A stretch of DNA of 8,402 nucleotides from an uncultured Collinsella sp. (GTDB taxonomy: Bacteria > Actinomycetota > Coriobacteriia > Coriobacteriales > Coriobacteriaceae), in assembly GCA_902470925.1 (NCBI GenBank), contig CABRIF010000100.1, forward strand, positions 1 through 8,402, read 5' to 3'. A model generated the notes under the pieces. It saw only the letters and a list, made by a program, of their open reading frames with translations. It was not told the DNA's origin and ran no database searches. Below are positions 1 through 6,500 of the stretch, piece after piece; position 1 is the stretch's first letter; each line of letters starts with the position of its first letter. A program made the position numbers and the translations under genes.

Positions 1-1
1 A

Positions 2-979
2 AGAGACAGCGGTGACACCGGCGCGTTCATGGCGCAGGCCGGCGCCGCTCCGGTCCCGGCTCCGGCTCCGGTGCCCGCCTCGGTGCCCGTTCCCGATCCG
101 GCGCTGACCCCCGAGAACTTCCGCACCTCGGGCGGGGACGCCGGTACCTCACGCGATGCCGATCAGGCGCGTCAGGTGGCCGATGTGGACGCCGCGCTCG
201 CCAACCCGGACTTCACCACCGTGTTCGCCCCCGTGGACGATTCCCGGGCCCGTCAGGCCCGCGAGGCCGGCGTCGAGCCCGTGATCCTCATGGAGCACGT
301 CACCAAGATCTACCCCGCGCAGCCCAACAAGCCCGCGCTGGACGATGTCAACATCGAGATCTACCCCGGCGAGTTCGTCTTCCTCGTGGGCCATTCCGGC
401 TCCGGCAAGACCACGCTGCTCAACACCATGCTGCGCAACGTCAAGCCCACGAGCGGCCGCGTGCTGGTAGCCGGCCAGGACCTCATGCGCATCAAGAACC
501 GCAAGATCCCGTTTTTGCGCCGCCAGATCGGCGCCGTGTTCCAGGACTACAAGCTGCTGCCCAACCGCACGGCCTACGAGAACGTGGCGTTCGCCCTGCA
601 GTGCATCGGCAAGCCGCGCGGCGTGATCCGCGCGCAGGTGCCCGAGGTGCTGCGCCTGGTGGGCCTGGCTGAGCAGATGAACTCCCTGCCCGACCAGCTC
701 TCCGGTGGCGAGCAGCAGCGCGTCTCGGTGGCCCGCGCCATGGTGAACCGCCCGCCGCTGCTGATCTGCGACGAGCCCACGGGCAACCTCGACCCGGCGA
801 TCTCGCTGGGCATCATGAAGCTGCTGGAGCGCATCAACCGCACCGGCACCACCGTGATCGTGGCAACCCACGACCGCGAGATGGTCGATTCCATGCACCG
901 TCGCGTCATCGCCCTCGAGGGCGGCCGCGTCATCCGCGATCAGGAGAGGGGAGGCTACGGCAACTATGGCACCTTCTAA
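2..979 (+). CDS. ftsE: Cell-division ABC transporter ATP-binding protein FtsE, with N-terminal extension; 5' end uncertain
   Basis: FtsE is the cytoplasmic ATPase that pairs with membrane protein FtsX and, by ATP-driven movement, activates cell-wall hydrolases at the division septum. Numbering from the first ATG (base 29, 316 residues), the ABC domain spans about 86-305: Walker A GHSGSGKT at 121-128, Q-loop Gln172 in VFQDYKLL, signature LSGGEQ at 224-229, Walker B LLICDE at 244-249, D-loop GNLD at 252-255, switch His281. The sequence VFQDYKLL is typical of FtsE. Residues 1-85 are a Pro/Ala/Val-rich stretch followed by a charged segment, absent from standard FtsE of about 220-230 residues. The frame stays open from base 2 to the ATG at 29 and no Shine-Dalgarno sequence precedes that ATG, so the true start may lie left of the window. 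An internal start near 290 (Met88, just before EHVTKIYP) would give a conventional FtsE. The gene overlaps ftsX by 14 bases. Confidence 0.93.
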   Translation, partial: RDSGDTGAFMAQAGAAPVPAPAPVPASVPVPDPALTPENFRTSGGDAGTSRDADQARQVADVDAALANPDFTTVFAPVDDSRARQAREAGVEPVILMEHVTKIYPAQPNKPALDDVNIEIYPGEFVFLVGHSGSGKTTLLNTMLRNVKPTSGRVLVAGQDLMRIKNRKIPFLRRQIGAVFQDYKLLPNRTAYENVAFALQCIGKPRGVIRAQVPEVLRLVGLAEQMNSLPDQLSGGEQQRVSVARAMVNRPPLLICDEPTGNLDPAISLGIMKLLERINRTGTTVIVATHDREMVDSMHRRVIALEGGRVIRDQERGGYGNYGTF

Positions 980-1913
980 TCTGGGGTACTCCGTGCGCGA
1001 TGCCCTCAAGCACTTCTTCCGCAACTGGACGACCTCCTTCGGCGCCGTCGTCACCATCTTCCTGTCGCTGTTCATCATCGGCCTGTTCATCGTGGGCTCG
1101 GTGCTGGTGAACTCCGCGATCGGTAACGTGGAGGACCAGGTCACCATCAACGCGTTCATCTCCGACGAGGCCTCAGACAGCGATGTCGAGGCGTTCATGG
1201 AGAAGCTCGAGAGCTGGGACAACGTCAAGAAGGTCGAGTTCAAGACCAAGGAGGACGCGCTGGCCGACTACAGCCAGAACGTCTCGGACAACGCCGACGC
1301 CACCATGGCGGCGCTGGACGGCAACAACCCGCTGCCGCGTTCCTACTCGATCGAGATGGAGGATCCCTCCCAGGTCGAGGCCATGGCGAACAAGATCAAG
1401 GACGACCCCGACTTCCAGAAGATCGTGGACGACAGCTCGCCGGATTCCGACGACCTGCAGACCGACCTAAACGAGAGCGTGATCTACGGGCAGAAGGAGG
1501 TCAGCCGTCTGTTCCAGCTCACCAACTACATCCGCATCGCCGCGGTCGTGCTGGTGGCGCTGCTGACGTTCGTGGCCTTCATCTTCATCAACAACACCAT
1601 CCGCCTGTCCATCACCGCGCGCCGTCGCGAGATCGCGATCATGCGCCTGGTGGGCGCGAGCAACGGCTTCATCCGCGGGCCGTTCATCATCGAGGGCATG
1701 ATCCAGGCACTGCTGGGCGCGCTGCTGTCCATCGGCTCGCTCGAGCTGATCCGCAACTTGGTCATCCCGCAGGTGGCCTCGGGCATCAGCTTCATGAGCT
1801 TCAGCGTGCCGATGCAGATCTACTACATCACCTACGGTTCGCTGGTGCTGCTCGGCCTGATCATCGGCCTGTTTGGCTCCATGATTGCCATGAGGCGCTA
1901 CCTCAAGGTGTAA
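966..1913 (+). CDS. ftsX: Cell-division permease-like protein FtsX
   Basis: FtsX is the integral-membrane partner of FtsE and passes its conformational signal to extracellular peptidoglycan hydrolases during division. The 315-residue protein has the family layout: a short cytoplasmic N-terminus, TM1 at about 25-48, an extracellular domain of about 140 residues (50-188, rich in Asp/Glu), then three C-terminal TM segments at about 191-210, 239-261 and 286-307. The conserved cytoplasmic stretch before the third TM is visible (RRREIAIMRLVGAS, 219-232), typical of FtsX/MacB-like permeases. The start at 966 lies inside the ftsE 3' end (14-base overlap) and is preceded by a purine-rich AGGAGAGGGGAGG at 942-954, so translation is probably coupled to ftsE. 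The length is normal for Gram-positive FtsX. No hydrolase gene follows directly; a terminator does. Confidence 0.95.
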   Translation: MAPSNLGYSVRDALKHFFRNWTTSFGAVVTIFLSLFIIGLFIVGSVLVNSAIGNVEDQVTINAFISDEASDSDVEAFMEKLESWDNVKKVEFKTKEDALADYSQNVSDNADATMAALDGNNPLPRSYSIEMEDPSQVEAMANKIKDDPDFQKIVDDSSPDSDDLQTDLNESVIYGQKEVSRLFQLTNYIRIAAVVLVALLTFVAFIFINNTIRLSITARRREIAIMRLVGASNGFIRGPFIIEGMIQALLGALLSIGSLELIRNLVIPQVASGISFMSFSVPMQIYYITYGSLVLLGLIIGLFGSMIAMRRYLKV

Positions 1914-1943
1914 GGGCCTTCTGGCTCCGTTCGAGTCCTTTGG

Positions 1944-2036
1944 AAGCCCCCGGGTGTTTCCGCGCATACGTTCCGGCCGTCGAGTGCTGCTCGGCGGCCG
2001 TCGTGCGAATGCGCTGGAGGCATCCGGGGGCTTTTT
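1944..2036 (+). terminator. Long nested hairpin plus T-tract after ftsX (intrinsic terminator)
   Basis: An almost continuous inverted repeat of about 90 bases begins 30 bases after the ftsX stop. The outer arm 1944-1967 (starting AAGCCCCCGG) pairs with 2009-2033 (ending CCGGGGGCTT) with one bulged base (2015) and three G·U pairs. An inner hairpin pairs 1974-1984 with 1990-2000 (one G·U) around a 5-base loop. The outer arm runs straight into TTTTT (2032-2036). The G·U pairs hold only for RNA read from the + strand, as expected for a transcript terminator of ftsEX. It is much longer than a usual intrinsic terminator, so a second role is possible. Confidence 0.75.
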
Positions 2037-2040
2037 GCTT

Positions 2041-2347
2041 GGACGGTGCTGAGCGCAGGTGGGGAAGCGTGTCGCCGCCGTGGCGCCTGCGACCGTCGCC
2101 GCTGCCGGGTGCGGCGGCATGCAGGTGCGTCGCGGGCGGCGGATGAGGCGGCGTGCAGGGGCGCTGCGGGCGGCGAGCGAGGTGGCTTGCCGGGACGCTG
2201 CGGCTATCAGGTGCGCCTGCGACACCGGGTGAGGCGGTGTGCGGAGGTGCGGCGGCTTGCGGGCGCGCCCGAGGCGCCGTCAGGCCGCCTTGGGGTTTGG
2301 GTACAAGAGGCGAAGATGTGACGAGTTCCGTGATGTGAAGGGGATAC
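2041..2347. other. GC-rich intergenic region between ftsX terminator and rnr
   Basis: About 300 bases without a credible gene. Open frames cross it on both strands, but their products are Arg/Ala/Gly-rich translations of GC-rich DNA with no recognisable domain, and none has a convincing ribosome-binding site. It contains at least four copies of a motif close to GGCGGCRTGCRGG (separate entry). No strong promoter was seen for rnr. TACAAG at 2302-2307, after TTTGGG, is a weak -10 look-alike without a good -35 box. Confidence 0.55.
2113..2263 (+). repeat. Degenerate short repeat, four copies
   Basis: Related units read GGCGGCATGCAGG (2113-2125), GGCGGCGTGCAGG (2147-2159), GGCGGTGTGCGG (2233-2244) and GGCGGCTTGCGGG (2251-2263). 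The first two are 34 bases apart and their flanks are also alike (both are followed by GCGGGCGGCG), so they look like a decayed tandem duplication. In such GC-rich DNA, some similarity is expected by chance. Confidence 0.4.
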
Positions 2348-4645
2348 ATGGGCAGAGGTAGAGGACGGCATACGAGGGGCGCCCGGCGTGGGGCGGCGCG
2401 GCAGCGTCGGCAGCCGGGGCTGCTGGGGACGGTGCGCGCCTTCGAGGGGCGCTCTGAGGTCGAGACGGCGGAGGGCACCTTCCGCATCTCGAGCCGCGGC
2501 TTGGCCGGCGCCATGCCGGGCGATAGGGTGTACGTGAGCCTGCGCGCCTCCCGCGGCGGGCGCCGCGCGGTGGTCGAGCAGGTGGTCGAGCGCGCGGTTG
2601 CTGCTCTTGTGGGCACCTTCGAGCCGCCCGGGCCCCTCGGTGCGGTGCGCCCGCTCGACAGCCGTATTCGCCAGGATTTCTTCGTCCTGCCCGAGGACGG
2701 GTCCCCAGATCGCTTGGGGGTCCAGGCGGGCGACATCGTGTCCGCGCGGATCGTAAGCTACCCCACGTGCCTGGAGTCCGGTGTGGTCACGCTCGAGCGC
2801 CGTATCGGGGACGCGGCGGCACCGAGCTTGGGGGTCGAATGCGTCATGGCGCGCTTCGGCCTGGTTGACGGCCACCCGCAGCAGGCGGTCGACGAGGCTG
2901 CCGCCTGCACGGTCGACGTGTCCGCGGCGCTCGCCGACCCGCTGCGCCACGACGCGCGCGATCGCATCGCCGTCACGATCGACCCGGTCGATGCGCGCGA
3001 TTTCGATGACGCCCTCTCGCTTGAGCGCACGCCGGAAGGCGGCTGGCTGCTCGGTGTCCATATCGCCGATGTGTCCGCCTACGTGCCCTGGGACTCCACG
3101 CTCGACCTGGAGGCGCGCCGCCGCTCCACCTCGGTGTATCTGGCCGACCGCGTCCTGCCCATGCTGCCTGAGCATCTGAGCTGCGACGTGTGCTCGCTGC
3201 GACCGGGGCAGGATCGCCTGGCGATGACGGTCGACATGCGTTTTGACGCGCTCGGCCGCATCGAGGCCTATGAGGCGTATCCGAGCGTGATCCGCTCGCG
3301 GGTGCGCACGGATTACGCCGCGGTCGAGGTGCTGCTGGCGGAGCCGGAGGCCGCGCCGGGTGATGCCGCGTTGCTGCTGGCGGATTCTGAGGCTGCGGCG
3401 GGTGAGGCTGGGGCGTATCCGGCACGGTCGATGGAGGATGCGAGCAAACCGACGTCCGCCGATGGCGCGGACGCCGGCGCAACGCCGCCCGCTGGTGGCG
3501 CAGACACGGGTGCGCAAATGCCCGCCGCCGGTGACACCGCCGCGCCTGCCGACAGCGCGCCCCACCCCGCCGCCGGGCGCGCCCGTGCGGCCTGCGAGGC
3601 GGCCGCGGCGCAGGGCTTCGACCTTGTGCGCCTGCTGCGCGATGCCCATGAGCTGGCCTGCGCCCGCCGGGAGCTGCGCCGCCGCCGCGGGGCCATCGAC
3701 TTCGCCACCACGGAGGTCCATGCCCTGCTCGACGAGCGCGGCGTTCCGCAGCGCCTGGAGGCGCGTGTTTCCACGGCGGCGACCCAGCTCGTGGAGGAGG
3801 CGATGCTGGCGGCCAATGAATGCGTGGCCGAGTTCCTCTCCGACCGCGACATCTCCGCATGCTACCGCGTCCACGAGACACCGGCGCCCGATGCGCTGGC
3901 GTCGGCGGCAGCCACCCTCGTCGAGGCCGGCGCGCTCGAGAGCGACCTGGCGCCCGGCATCATGGTGGGCGAGCCGCATGCCATCACGCGGGCGCTTGAG
4001 CGCGCGGCGGGTACGCCCATGGAGACGCTGGTGAACGCGATGTTGCTGCGCGCGCAGCAGCGGGCGGTGTACAAGCCGGATAACGAGGGGCACTACGCGC
4101 TCGGTGCGCGGGCGTACTGCCACTTCACCAGCCCCATCCGCCGCTATCCCGACCTGGTGGTGCACCGGGTGCTCAAGCTCGCCCTCGCCCGGCGCGAGCT
4201 GGGCCGCAAGGCCGCGCAGGCGCGTGCGCGTGAGCTGGTGGGCACCGGGTCGCAGGCACTCGATGCCATCTGCCCGTCGGTGTGCCGCCAGGCCAGCGAG
4301 GCGGAGCGCGTGGCCGACGCCGCGGCGCGCGCCTCCCAAAAGGTCAAGGTCGCCCAGTACTATGCCGACCGGGTCGGCCAGCGCGTGCGGGGTACGGTGG
4401 TGTGGGTGTCCGATCTGGGCGCGTTCGTCCAGCTCGACGATACCGGTGCCGAGGGGCTCATCCGTCCGTCGCACCTGGGGGACCAGTGGTGGGAGCTCGA
4501 TGAGCGCCGCCTGCGGTTCGTGGGCGCAAACGACGGGACGGTGATCGGCGTGGGGCAGCGGCTGGCGGTGGAGGTCGCCTCCGTGGACGTGCTGCGCGGG
4601 CGGCTCGATCTTACCGCGGTGCAGGCGGGGGCTGCGCTACACTGA
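2348..4645 (+). CDS. rnr: Ribonuclease R (RNB-family 3'-5' exoribonuclease) with internal insertion
   Basis: RNase R degrades structured RNA from the 3' end; with SmpB and tmRNA it removes the faulty messages of stalled ribosomes. The 765-residue protein begins with an Arg-rich tail (9 Arg in residues 1-22), followed by cold-shock/OB domains at about 24-155 and the RNB domain at about 196-610. The metal-binding aspartate motif IDPVDARDFDD is at 211-221 (Asp212, 218, 220, 221 match E. coli Asp272, 278, 280, 281), and the conserved HFTSPIRRYPDL is at 592-603. A C-terminal S1 domain spans 676-757. An Ala/Pro/Gly/Asp-rich segment at about 331-413 interrupts the RNB domain; E. coli RNase R has only about a dozen residues there. 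There is no N-terminal HTH and no long Lys-rich C-terminal tail. The start at 2348 follows GAAGGGG (2337-2343). It heads the operon with the TPR-like gene and smpB. Confidence 0.95.
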   Translation: MGRGRGRHTRGARRGAARQRRQPGLLGTVRAFEGRSEVETAEGTFRISSRGLAGAMPGDRVYVSLRASRGGRRAVVEQVVERAVAALVGTFEPPGPLGAVRPLDSRIRQDFFVLPEDGSPDRLGVQAGDIVSARIVSYPTCLESGVVTLERRIGDAAAPSLGVECVMARFGLVDGHPQQAVDEAAACTVDVSAALADPLRHDARDRIAVTIDPVDARDFDDALSLERTPEGGWLLGVHIADVSAYVPWDSTLDLEARRRSTSVYLADRVLPMLPEHLSCDVCSLRPGQDRLAMTVDMRFDALGRIEAYEAYPSVIRSRVRTDYAAVEVLLAEPEAAPGDAALLLADSEAAAGEAGAYPARSMEDASKPTSADGADAGATPPAGGADTGAQMPAAGDTAAPADSAPHPAAGRARAACEAAAAQGFDLVRLLRDAHELACARRELRRRRGAIDFATTEVHALLDERGVPQRLEARVSTAATQLVEEAMLAANECVAEFLSDRDISACYRVHETPAPDALASAAATLVEAGALESDLAPGIMVGEPHAITRALERAAGTPMETLVNAMLLRAQQRAVYKPDNEGHYALGARAYCHFTSPIRRYPDLVVHRVLKLALARRELGRKAAQARARELVGTGSQALDAICPSVCRQASEAERVADAAARASQKVKVAQYYADRVGQRVRGTVVWVSDLGAFVQLDDTGAEGLIRPSHLGDQWWELDERRLRFVGANDGTVIGVGQRLAVEVASVDVLRGRLDLTAVQAGAALH

Positions 4646-4661
4646 TAGCCTGATTCACGAC

Positions 4662-4667
4662 AGGAGG
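4662..4667 (+). promoter_or_regulatory. Shine-Dalgarno AGGAGG for the TPR-like gene
   Basis: A perfect AGGAGG lies 5 bases before the ATG at 4673, in the 27-base gap after the rnr stop. It fixes the start of the downstream gene and indicates that this unrecognised gene is actively translated. Confidence 0.8.
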
Positions 4668-4672
4668 AACCC

Positions 4673-5677
4673 ATGGACATGCCCATCGAGGCACGCGATA
4701 TTTCCCATGCCGAGGCGCTGTTGGCCGCCGGCGAGCTCGATGCCGCCCTGCCGCTGCTGCAGGAGCTGGCGGCTCAGGTCGAGGCGTACGCGCAGCAGGA
4801 GTGTCAGGCAACCGACGAGCGCCAGTGGTTCTCGTTTGCGGATACCTTCGAGCGGCTCGCCTATCGCCGGGTGGAGCGCGACCCGCGCTCGCTCACGCAG
4901 CTGGCGGTGCCCTTCGATCGGGTCTACGCTGCGCTCGCGTTCGCGCATATCGCCCGCAAGGAGTGGGAGCCTGCGCGCGACGCGCTCATGCAGGCGGTGC
5001 GCTGGAACCCCATGAACTGCCGGTATCGCCTGGATCTGGCGGAGCTGTTCGGCATGCTGGGCAACCAGCAGGAGTGGGCGGCGCTGTCGGCATCGGTGCT
5101 CGATCGCGCGGCCGATGCCGAGCCTCTGGCCCGCGCCTACGCCAACCTCGGCCACTTCTTCCTGCAGACCGACAACGTGCTGGCAGCTGAGGGATGCCGT
5201 CGCCTGGCGCAGCGCCTGGCCACGGGCGACGCCCATGCCGATGCGTTCATCGAGCAGATGGGCGAGGAGCTCCCCGAGCTTGCGCAGGAGGAGGAGCGCC
5301 GCGTGATGGGGGCGGTCGAGGAGCAGGGTATCGCCACGAACCCGAGCGCCGAGGTGGCCATCTGCCTGCTGATGTGCGCCTCCGATGCTGCGGCGGCGGG
5401 CGATCGCAACGCGGCGACCACCTATACGCTGCGGGCGCGCGACCTGATCGGCGCCGAGGCGGCCGAGGCCCTCATCCGGCTCATCCGCACCTCCGACGCC
5501 GAGCTGGCGCAGGAGCGCGCGGAGGCTGCCGCTGCCGATGCGGCGGGTGCCGCCGACGCGGGCACGGCCGGTGGCGTCGATGCGTCTGGCGGTGCGTGCG
5601 TGCTGAGCGATGCCGCTGCGGAGACGGGCACGCCGGGTGCAGGCGATCCGCAGGCGCAGGATGCGAAAGGGGAGTAG
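4673..5677 (+). CDS. TPR-like helical-repeat protein of unknown function
   Basis: No named family was recognised. The 334-residue protein is predicted soluble: there is no signal peptide or membrane segment. It is almost wholly helical and Ala/Leu/Glu-rich. Residues 11-45 form a helical hairpin resembling a TPR half (HAEALLAAGELDAALPLL), and about 82-183 holds three more TPR-like units (AALAFAHIARKEWEPARDAL, then 116-148 and 150-183). Another helical pair follows at 224-275. From about residue 280 the chain becomes an Ala/Gly/Asp-rich low-complexity tail to the end. TPR scaffolds bind other proteins, so a partner role is likely but unproven. It sits 27 bases after rnr and 1 base before smpB, so all three are probably cotranscribed, which suggests a link to RNA turnover or ribosome rescue. 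The start is set by AGGAGG at 4662-4667. Confidence 0.8.
   Translation: MDMPIEARDISHAEALLAAGELDAALPLLQELAAQVEAYAQQECQATDERQWFSFADTFERLAYRRVERDPRSLTQLAVPFDRVYAALAFAHIARKEWEPARDALMQAVRWNPMNCRYRLDLAELFGMLGNQQEWAALSASVLDRAADAEPLARAYANLGHFFLQTDNVLAAEGCRRLAQRLATGDAHADAFIEQMGEELPELAQEEERRVMGAVEEQGIATNPSAEVAICLLMCASDAAAAGDRNAATTYTLRARDLIGAEAAEALIRLIRTSDAELAQERAEAAAADAAGAADAGTAGGVDASGGACVLSDAAAETGTPGAGDPQAQDAKGE
5666..5674 (+). promoter_or_regulatory. Ribosome-binding site deciding the smpB start
   Basis: AAAGGGGAG lies 4 bases before the ATG at 5679, inside the last codons of the TPR-like gene. It selects 5679 over the in-frame upstream ATG at 5610, which would add 23 Arg-rich residues foreign to SmpB and overlap the previous gene by 68 bases. 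Confidence 0.8.
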
Positions 5678-5678
5678 C

Positions 5679-6164
5679 ATGCCGGGATTCGGTCAACGGG
5701 AGAAAAAGGCGAAGAAGACGATCGCGAAGAACCGTTCGGCGCATCACGAGTACTTCATCGACGAGACCTTCGAGTGCGGCGTGGTGCTGTCGGGCACCGA
5801 GGTGCGCAGCCTGCGCGAGCGCGCCTGCCAGATCACCGATTCGTTCGCTTTGATCCGCGGCGGGGAGTGCTGGCTGCACAACGTGCACATCCATCCGTAC
5901 TCTAACGGCTCGATCTTCAACCGCGACCCCGATCGGCGCCGCAAGCTGCTGTTGCATCGCAAGCAGATCACCTACCTGGACACCAAGCTGCGCGTGCGCG
6001 GCGTGGCGCTGGTGCCCCTGGAGCTGTATTTCGACGAGAACGGCCGCGTGAAGCTGCTGCTGGGTTTGGGCCGCGGCAAGAAGCTGTACGACAAGCGGGC
6101 GAGCATAGCTGAGCGCGATTTGCAACGCGAGGTCGACCGCGCGTTGAAGCAGCGTAGCAGGTAG
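5679..6164 (+). CDS. smpB: SsrA (tmRNA)-binding protein SmpB
   Basis: SmpB binds the tRNA-like domain of tmRNA and brings it to the empty A site of stalled ribosomes for trans-translation, which tags the nascent peptide for proteolysis and frees the ribosome. The 161-residue product is full length for the family (about 150-160). Diagnostic motifs are present: IAKNRSAHHEYFI (15-27), LSGTEVRSLRE (37-47), the HIHPYSN segment (70-76), the RRRKLLLHRKQI stretch (87-97), LVPLELYF (111-118), and GRGKKLYDKR (131-140). The basic helical C-terminal tail (141-161) is the part that enters the mRNA channel. The usual SLRxG reads SLRERACQITDSF here, a minor deviation. The start codon is one base past the stop of the TPR-like gene, and the gene closes the rnr operon. 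Confidence 0.97.
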   Translation: MPGFGQREKKAKKTIAKNRSAHHEYFIDETFECGVVLSGTEVRSLRERACQITDSFALIRGGECWLHNVHIHPYSNGSIFNRDPDRRRKLLLHRKQITYLDTKLRVRGVALVPLELYFDENGRVKLLLGLGRGKKLYDKRASIAERDLQREVDRALKQRSR

Positions 6165-6170
6165 CGCTTT

Positions 6171-6185
6171 GGGGCCTTCGGCCCC
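6171..6185 (+). terminator. Hairpin after smpB, possible weak terminator
   Basis: GGGGCC (6171-6176) pairs with GGCCCC (6180-6185) around a 3-base loop, 6 bases after the smpB stop. Three U·G pairs and a CGC/GCG match extend the stem outward on the RNA. No T-tract follows, so it may only stabilise the 3' end or terminate poorly. A second imperfect hairpin (GTATGC 6202-6207 with GCATAC 6230-6235) lies just downstream, also without a T-tract. Confidence 0.4.
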
Positions 6186-6385
6186 GGGTGCGTGGTTGCG
6201 GGTATGCGGCCCGGAGCGCTCGGCTTCGGGCATACGGTTCAGGGTGTTCGTGCGAATTGGATGATGTGCGGGCGCTCGCTTCGATCCCCCTGTCCGAACT
6301 CCCGGTGCTGGTGTCGAGATGGGGTGTCTGTAATCGTTGTGCGCAGCGGAGACATCTGCACTTCTTGCGAAGGGTTCCTGGGTGC

Positions 6386-6414
6386 TTGCTAATAGGATTT
6401 ATTTTCAGTAACAT
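6386..6414 (+). promoter_or_regulatory. Candidate sigma-70-type promoter for the rubredoxin gene
   Basis: TTGCTA (6386-6391) and TAACAT (6409-6414) are separated by exactly 17 bases of AT-rich sequence, each matching four of six consensus positions. Transcription would begin near 6421, leaving a leader of about 80 bases before the ATG at 6501. It is the most AT-rich stretch in the spacer. Confidence 0.5.
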
Positions 6415-6500
6415 TTTTTCGTTCTTGGATTCCGGTGGTATGGATGGCATGCAATCGGGTATCCTCAACGTACATTCATCGCCTGTGAAAGGAAGTACCC

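Larger units (their letters stand above)
6165..6500. other. Intergenic spacer between smpB and the rubredoxin gene
   Basis: 336 bases without a credible gene. The left half is GC-rich and carries two inverted repeats (6161-6192 and 6202-6235). The right half turns AT-richer and contains a plausible promoter at 6386-6414. The tmRNA gene, which often lies near smpB, was looked for: neither its conserved 5' and 3' ends nor an Ala-rich tag frame was seen. A frame open from 6188 to 6508 has no domain and runs into the rubredoxin start. Confidence 0.5.

Noticed and set aside
149..1249. 366-codon minus-strand frame opposite ftsE/ftsX
   Set aside because: Low-complexity His/Val/Leu-rich translation antisense to two certain genes; no motif and no ribosome-binding site.
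2046..2321. 91-codon plus-strand frame in the spacer before rnr
   Set aside because: Arg/Gly/Ala/Cys-rich translation of GC-rich repeats, no ribosome-binding site and no family resemblance.
1903..2736. Minus-strand frame crossing the ftsX-rnr spacer
   Set aside because: It runs through the terminator hairpin and antisense into rnr; Arg/Pro/Ser-rich without domain. The spacer is better read as non-coding.
2207..4474. 755-codon open frame on the minus strand opposite rnr
   Set aside because: It lies antisense to a fully recognised RNase R, shows no domain, and long antisense frames are expected in GC-rich coding DNA.
5610..5678. Upstream in-frame ATG as smpB start
   Set aside because: It would add 23 Arg-rich residues not seen in SmpB and overlap the previous gene; the ATG at 5679 has a good ribosome-binding site and gives the standard length.
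5194..5853. 219-codon plus-strand frame across the TPR-like and smpB genes
   Set aside because: Out-of-frame shadow, extremely Arg/Gly/Cys-rich, overlapping both genes.
6165..6500. tmRNA (ssrA) gene next to smpB
   Set aside because: The conserved 5' and 3' ends and an Ala-rich tag reading frame ending in a stop were not found; the hairpins there do not make a tRNA-like fold.
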